Below, in pieces: positions 59,571-64,000 of a DNA stretch of 64,000 bases; the stretch's first letter is position 1; each line of letters starts with the position of its first letter. Made by a program: the position numbers and the translations under genes. Origin of the DNA: Novosphingobium sp. ZN18A2 (GTDB taxonomy: Bacteria > Pseudomonadota > Alphaproteobacteria > Sphingomonadales > Sphingomonadaceae); NCBI RefSeq assembly GCF_036784765.1, contig NZ_CP136651.1:682001-746000 (forward strand), read 5' to 3'. The notes beneath the pieces are model-generated. The model was not told the DNA's origin. It saw only the letters and a program-made list of their open reading frames with translations, and did not search any database.

Positions 59571-61670
59571 CTATTTGCCGTGGGTGATGTCCTCCACCAC
59601 ATAGGCCGACACATCGGCGATGCCCTGGTCGGAGATCACACCCTTGAATCCCGGCATCGACTGGCCGCCGTTGGTCACTTGCCGCAGCACGGTTGCCCGA
59701 TCCTTCGCCGAAGCGATCGAGGCAAGGTTGGGGCCGCCGTTGCCGCCAAGGCCGGTCATGCCGTGACAGGCGGAGCAGTCGTCCGCGAACACCTGCTTGC
59801 CCGCCGCGGCGTTGCCTTGCATCGTGGGAACGGGAGCCGCCGTCTTTTCCCCGGCGTGCGCGATGGCGTGCCCGCCATTGCCCGGCGCCACTTCGTCCAG
59901 CTTTCCGTCCAGCGAGAAGAGCCAGAGGTTGTCGCCGTGCGCCGTTCCGGCGAGCGCATTTCCGCCCGCATAGAAGGCAACGTATTCCTTGCCCTTGTGC
60001 CTGAAGATCGTGGGGACGTTATTGGCGCCCGCACCGGTCTGGAACTTCCACAGCAGCTTGCCGGTGGTCGTTTCATAGGCCTGCAATTCGCCGGTATTGC
60101 GGCCGACGAACACCACGTTGCCCGCCGTAACGGCCGATCCCGAATAGCATGAGCTGGGGAAGTCCTTTTTCCAGGCCACCTTCCCGGTGCCGATATCGAA
60201 GGCCGCGAACCAGCCGGCGCTGTGGAAGCCGTTGCCCGTCGCCCCGGTGGAGCCCGTGGCCAGTCCGTTGGCGCCATCCGGCCCCTTTTTCGGCTGGTCT
60301 TCGGTTTCGGAGGTCAGACCCGCGACACTGTTCTGCCCGCATACGAACAGCAGGTTGCTTGCCGGGTCATAGCTTGACGGCGGCCAGTTGATGCCGCCGG
60401 CGGCCCCCGGCGCCACGACCACCATGTCTTTCCAGAACGGCGTGAAGATATCCTTGGCGACGGCGGCGCTCTTCACCTTTGCCACCTTCTCCACCCTGGC
60501 GACCTGTTCGGGCGTGGGCACGTGGCTGGCAAGCGAAGGCCACGAAGGGATCGGTTGCGTTGGCGCGGTTTTCTGCCTTGCGTCCTGCGGCACGGCGGTT
60601 TCGGTGATCGGGCGGATCGGCTTGCCGTTGGTGCGATCGAGCAGATAGACCCATCCGGTCTTCGCCGCTTCGGCGATGCCCTTCACCGGCTTGCCGTCGA
60701 TCGTGGTATCGAACAGCACCGTCGGGCTGGGCGCGTCATAGTCCCAGATATCGTGGTGCACCAACTGGTAGTGCCAGCGCAGCTTCCCCGTCTTCAGGTC
60801 AAGCGCGACGATGGAAGATGTATAGAGGTTGTCGCCCGCGCGCGTCGAACCGTCATAGTCCGGTCCTGCGTTGCCGGTGGAGAAATAGAGCAGGCCGAGG
60901 TCGGTATCCACTGACGGCGTCTGCCAGACAGATCCGCCCCCGCGTTTCCACGCATCGCTGTCCTGCGGCCAGGTTTCATAGCCGGCCTCTCCGGGGCCGG
61001 GAACCGTATAGAATCGCCAGACCTCTTTCCCGGTCTTCGCATCGAAGGCCATCACGCGGCCGCGAATGCCGTATTCGCCGCCCGCGGTTCCGATAATGAC
61101 CTTGCCGTCAACGTAAAGCGGCGCGGCGGTGAGTGAATAGCCGTCTTGCCATTTGACCGGCTGGACCGACCATACGACCTTGCCCGTCTTCTGGTCTAGC
61201 GCGACGAGCTTTCCGTCAAGCTGGCCGATAAAGACCTTGCCCGGACCCAGCGCCACGCCACGGCTGAGCCAGCCGCAACAGATCGTCGAAATCTGCTGGT
61301 CGATGCCGGAATCGTACTTCCACAGTATTTTCCCGGTTTCCACGCTTACAGCGAAAACATCGTCTTCGCCGGTGGGGACGTAAAGGACGCCGTCGTATTC
61401 AAGCGGCTGCCCTTCTGCCGAATACTTGGAGGAAACGCCGGACCCGCCCAGATGCGTCAGCCATACGCCCTTGAGCTTGCCGACGTTTGCCGAATTGATT
61501 TCATCGAGCGGCGAATAGCGCTGGTTGTTCAACGATCCGCCGTTGGTGATCCAGTTGTCGCCGGGGGGCTGGCTGAGGGTCCGGTCGGAAAATGATGGCG
61601 AACAGGCGGTGGCCAACAGGGCGCTACCGACGACAGTAGCGGTCAGGTAAAACCTCCGATATGGATGCAT
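59571..61670 (-). CDS. PQQ-dependent quinohemoprotein alcohol dehydrogenase, lipoprotein
   Basis: A 699-residue protein. ATG 61670 gives a lipoprotein signal (TATVVGSALLATACSPS); the longer frame upstream has none. An eight-bladed PQQ propeller follows, with the vicinal cysteines STICCGWLSRG that form the disulfide over PQQ, DIWDYDAPSPTVLF, and repeated W-motifs. A C-terminal cytochrome c domain has CSACHGMTGLGG with the distal Met in QSMPGFKG. It oxidises alcohols (or similar) in the periplasm and passes electrons to the respiratory chain. Substrate and partners are not deducible. It diverges from xdhC across 290 bases. Confidence 0.92.
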   Translation of the reverse strand: MHPYRRFYLTATVVGSALLATACSPSFSDRTLSQPPGDNWITNGGSLNNQRYSPLDEINSANVGKLKGVWLTHLGGSGVSSKYSAEGQPLEYDGVLYVPTGEDDVFAVSVETGKILWKYDSGIDQQISTICCGWLSRGVALGPGKVFIGQLDGKLVALDQKTGKVVWSVQPVKWQDGYSLTAAPLYVDGKVIIGTAGGEYGIRGRVMAFDAKTGKEVWRFYTVPGPGEAGYETWPQDSDAWKRGGGSVWQTPSVDTDLGLLYFSTGNAGPDYDGSTRAGDNLYTSSIVALDLKTGKLRWHYQLVHHDIWDYDAPSPTVLFDTTIDGKPVKGIAEAAKTGWVYLLDRTNGKPIRPITETAVPQDARQKTAPTQPIPSWPSLASHVPTPEQVARVEKVAKVKSAAVAKDIFTPFWKDMVVVAPGAAGGINWPPSSYDPASNLLFVCGQNSVAGLTSETEDQPKKGPDGANGLATGSTGATGNGFHSAGWFAAFDIGTGKVAWKKDFPSSCYSGSAVTAGNVVFVGRNTGELQAYETTTGKLLWKFQTGAGANNVPTIFRHKGKEYVAFYAGGNALAGTAHGDNLWLFSLDGKLDEVAPGNGGHAIAHAGEKTAAPVPTMQGNAAAGKQVFADDCSACHGMTGLGGNGGPNLASIASAKDRATVLRQVTNGGQSMPGFKGVISDQGIADVSAYVVEDITHGK

Positions 61671-61960
61671 TAATTGTGTCCCCTGTTCGAACGAAGTACG
61701 AAGTTTTTCGCCTTTTAACTTGTTCGTAAAGTCGCCGTTCCCGATTTTTTTGCATCCGGATTGCCGGAAGTTCTGCCCGTGACACGCGCGGTGATGCGGA
61801 TTGCGAACGGGCGGAGGTTGCGCGATATCCCGCCCGGCGCGCGGAATCCTGCGATGCCGATGCCACCAGCGCCCGCTCGGCGCGCATTGCCTGACTTTCC
61901 CAGGTGCGATAGTCATTTGCCCGATCAAGGACGTGACGATCGCGGCAGCCGGGGCGGCGG

Positions 61961-63007
61961 ATGGACAATCGCAGTATATTTTCCTTTCTCGACCGCGCGC
62001 TTGGCGATGGTCGCCGCGTCGCGCTTGTCACGCTTGTTTCCGCAACGGGTTCCTCCACCCGCGCGCCCGGCGCGCACATGGCGGTGTGCGAGGACGGCAG
62101 CTTTGCAGGTTCGCTTTCGGGCGGTTGCATAGAACGCGCGGTGGTGGGCGAGGCGCTGTCCGCGATCCGCGAGGGCGCGCCGCGCATCACGCGCTTCGGG
62201 CAGGGATCGAGGTATATCGATATCCGCTTGCCCTGCGGGGGCGGGGTGGACCTTCATTTCCAGCCGCTGGCGGCCGGGCAGGCACCGGGCAGCGCGCTGG
62301 TGCACAATGCGATCTCCGCACTGGATGGCAGGCACCCTTTCGCGCTGGAGTTCGGCCCGGAAGCGGATGCGCCACGCTTTGTGAATCGCTGGTGCGAGAC
62401 GCGCTTCGATCCGGCGACGGGTATCGCGGCGGTCGGGCACTGGCCGCAGGTTCGCCTGATGATCGCTGGCCACGGCGCGGGGGTGGACCGGCTGGCCCGT
62501 CAGGGACGGACCTGGGGCGCGGAAATCGCCGTCGCCACGCCGGACCGCGAACTGGCCGCGCAGCTCGATGCCGACGGGTTCGATACGCGCGTGTTGCGCG
62601 GGCCGCGCGATACTGGCGCCATTGAAAGCGATCCGTGGACCGCGCAGGTCTTCCTGTTCCACGACCATGACTGGGAACCGGCGCTGATAGCGCACGCCTT
62701 GCGCCAACCGCATTTCTTCATCGGCGCGATGGGCAGCAGGGCGGCCCACGTTACGCGGTGCCGGGCGCTGCGCGCGCTGGGCGCAAGCGAAGCGGCGCTG
62801 GCCGGGATTTCCGCGCCGGTCGGCCTGTTCCATTCGGTGCGCGATCCCGAAACGCTGGCGCTTTCGATCCTTGCCGAAGTGGCAGAGCGCCACCGTTCCA
62901 CCGATTTCGCCACCATGCCCGGCACCGGTCAGGCGGCACCAACGTTCCAGAAAGCAGGACAGGACAATGATCCAGACCACGATCAACGGCCAGCCAAGGC
63001 AAATTGA
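61961..63007 (+). CDS. XdhC-family molybdenum hydroxylase maturation protein
   Basis: A 348-residue protein. It has the XdhC N-terminal domain ([37 protein letters not shown] with the conserved Cys) and the C-terminal Rossmann-like part ([33 protein letters not shown]). XdhC inserts the sulfurated Mo cofactor into xanthine-dehydrogenase-like enzymes. Its end overlaps the start of the Fe-S subunit gene by 41 bases; it heads a maturation-plus-enzyme operon. Confidence 0.9.
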   Translation: MDNRSIFSFLDRALGDGRRVALVTLVSATGSSTRAPGAHMAVCEDGSFAGSLSGGCIERAVVGEALSAIREGAPRITRFGQGSRYIDIRLPCGGGVDLHFQPLAAGQAPGSALVHNAISALDGRHPFALEFGPEADAPRFVNRWCETRFDPATGIAAVGHWPQVRLMIAGHGAGVDRLARQGRTWGAEIAVATPDRELAAQLDADGFDTRVLRGPRDTGAIESDPWTAQVFLFHDHDWEPALIAHALRQPHFFIGAMGSRAAHVTRCRALRALGASEAALAGISAPVGLFHSVRDPETLALSILAEVAERHRSTDFATMPGTGQAAPTFQKAGQDNDPDHDQRPAKAN

Positions 63008-63473
63008 CGTCGATCCGGCGACGCCGATCCTGTGGGTCGTGCGCGAACAGCTTGGGCTGACGGGCACGAAGTTCGGGTGCGGCATCGCCCAGTGCGGCGC
63101 CTGCACCGTGCACCTTGACGGGCAGCCGGTCCGTTCGTGCTCCACGCCGGTTTCCGAAGCGGACGGCAAGGCGATCACCACGATAGAAGGGCTGGCCGGG
63201 CCGGATGGCGCGCCGCACCCGCTGCAACAGGCATGGATCGAAGCGCAGGTGCCGCAGTGCGGCTATTGCCAGTCGGGCCAGTTGATGAGCGCGGCCGCGC
63301 TGCTGCGCGATACGCCGCGGCCCAGCGACGACCAGATCGTTTCGGCGATGAAGGGCAATATCTGCCGGTGCGGCACGTATGGCCGCATCCGCAAGGCGAT
63401 AAGGCTGGCGGCGGGGATCGAGGCGGCACCGTCCGCAAGGCCCGCTGCCGAAACCGCCGGCGCGGAGGGCTGA
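62967..63473 (+). CDS. [2Fe-2S] subunit of a molybdenum hydroxylase (IorA/CoxS type)
   Basis: A 168-residue protein starting at ATG 62967 with AGGACAGGACA upstream. It holds two [2Fe-2S] clusters: a plant ferredoxin-type site ([20 protein letters not shown], then SCSTP) and the alpha-helical second site ([28 protein letters not shown]). It carries electrons from the Mo subunit to cytochromes. The next gene encodes that Mo subunit 3 bases later. Confidence 0.93.
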   Translation: MIQTTINGQPRQIDVDPATPILWVVREQLGLTGTKFGCGIAQCGACTVHLDGQPVRSCSTPVSEADGKAITTIEGLAGPDGAPHPLQQAWIEAQVPQCGYCQSGQLMSAAALLRDTPRPSDDQIVSAMKGNICRCGTYGRIRKAIRLAAGIEAAPSARPAAETAGAEG

Positions 63474-63476
63474 GCC

Positions 63477-64000
63477 ATGAACAAGTGGACAAGGCGCGGC
63501 TTTATCGGCGCGGGCGTGGTCGCGGGCGGGGCGTTGGTGGTCGGCGTTGCGGTGCGGCCGGGCAATCCGGTGGGCAAGCTGCGCGGCGACGTGGCGAACG
63601 GGCCGGGCGAACAGTTGATCAACGCCTGGGTAAAGGTCAACGCGGACAACACGGTTACCGCGATCGTCCCCCATTGCGAGATGGGGCAGGGCGCGCACAC
63701 CACGCTGGCGCAGATGCTGGCGGACGAAATGGATGCCGACTGGGCGAAAGTGGGCGTGATGCAGGCGCCGGCGGACGGGTTCTATGTCGCGCCGGACATG
63801 GTGCGCGCATTCATGTTTCCCGGCACGATCGACGCGCCGGACTGGCTTGAGCCGACATACAACGGCGCGTTCACGCAAATTTCGCGGCTGGCCGATGCGC
63901 TGATCACCGGCGGCAGTTCGTCTGTTCGCGCGACGGGTCAGCACACCATGCGCATTGCCGGTGCGGCGGCGCGGCACATGCTGATCGGCGCGGCGGCGGA
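63477..64000 (+). CDS. Molybdopterin-binding subunit, IorB-like (5' part only)
   Basis: The first ~174 residues of a large subunit. A twin-arginine signal (NKWTRRGFIGAGVVAGGALV) indicates Tat export. Then INAWVKVNADNTVTAIVPHC, EMGQGAHTTLAQMLADEMDA and SSSVRATGQHTMRIAGAAAR are typical of the xanthine dehydrogenase/isoquinoline 1-oxidoreductase beta-subunit family. With the small Fe-S subunit it oxidises an aldehyde or N-heterocycle in the periplasm. The gene runs off the window, so length and active site are not seen. Confidence 0.88.
   Translation, partial: MNKWTRRGFIGAGVVAGGALVVGVAVRPGNPVGKLRGDVANGPGEQLINAWVKVNADNTVTAIVPHCEMGQGAHTTLAQMLADEMDADWAKVGVMQAPADGFYVAPDMVRAFMFPGTIDAPDWLEPTYNGAFTQISRLADALITGGSSSVRATGQHTMRIAGAAARHMLIGAAA

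Overview
The window is a high-GC chromosomal segment of an alphaproteobacterium, most likely from the Sphingomonadales (Novosphingobium/Sphingomonas type). This rests on gene content and order: glnE, metXW next to hisC-tyrA, the chain ftsE-ftsX-ydcF-plsC-MOSC, TonB receptors, a PQQ alcohol dehydrogenase, and XdhC with an Fe-S/Mo hydroxylase. The genus is not certain.

Left core (1-28.96 kb). The 5' part of glnE, an M28 lipoprotein peptidase, agmatine deiminase (aguA), a BaiN-like flavoprotein and a PilZ protein are followed by a nucleotide-sugar cluster (4-epimerase, TviB-like dehydrogenase, wecB, wecC) able to feed acidic sugars into surface polysaccharide. Next come an M16 protease, an APC amino-acid permease, and a TonB receptor facing a TetR regulator with a palindromic operator between them. 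An amidohydrolase, a 270-bp palindromic MITE-like element abutting metW, metX, hisC, tyrA and the ftsE-to-MOSC chain follow. This core ends with a zinc-ribbon protein and tRNA-Leu(GAG).

Genomic island (about 28.96-58.15 kb). It starts at the 3' end of tRNA-Leu and is bounded by imperfect direct repeats (28956-28999 and 58110-58153). Its left end has a large serine recombinase coupled to DUF2924 and DUF3489 proteins. Beside it is the most striking locus: a minus-strand operon of DUF2188 protein, single ubiquitin-like protein (multiubiquitin family), E1-like ThiF enzyme and DUF6527 protein. An XRE repressor plus ImmA/IrrE metalloprotease pair faces this operon divergently. TGACGA-type palindromes lie in the shared intergenic region, which suggests a damage- or phage-triggered switch like CapH/CapP of CBASS. 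A DUF3800 gene is convergent with this locus. A KefB-type antiporter plus universal stress protein segment is bounded by 34-bp repeats that abut truncated IS3 and IS481 transposases. A two-partner secretion locus follows: a sulfotransferase-like protein, a TpsB pore and a 2508-residue adhesin with GLUG and MBG/YDG repeats and a C-terminal cysteine pair. The right part holds a CPBP protease gene split by an IS21 element, its TetR neighbour, and a DUF5681 plus ParB-domain DNA methyltransferase pair. Its end is a cluster of TTCCCT motifs beside the right repeat.

Right core (58.2-64 kb). A CPA1 Na+/H+ antiporter, a lipoprotein PQQ quinohemoprotein alcohol dehydrogenase, xdhC, an Fe-S subunit and the start of a Tat-exported molybdenum hydroxylase subunit.

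No rRNA, CRISPR array or replication origin was recognised. All family assignments come from reading translated sequence and recall of family motifs; no searches were run.
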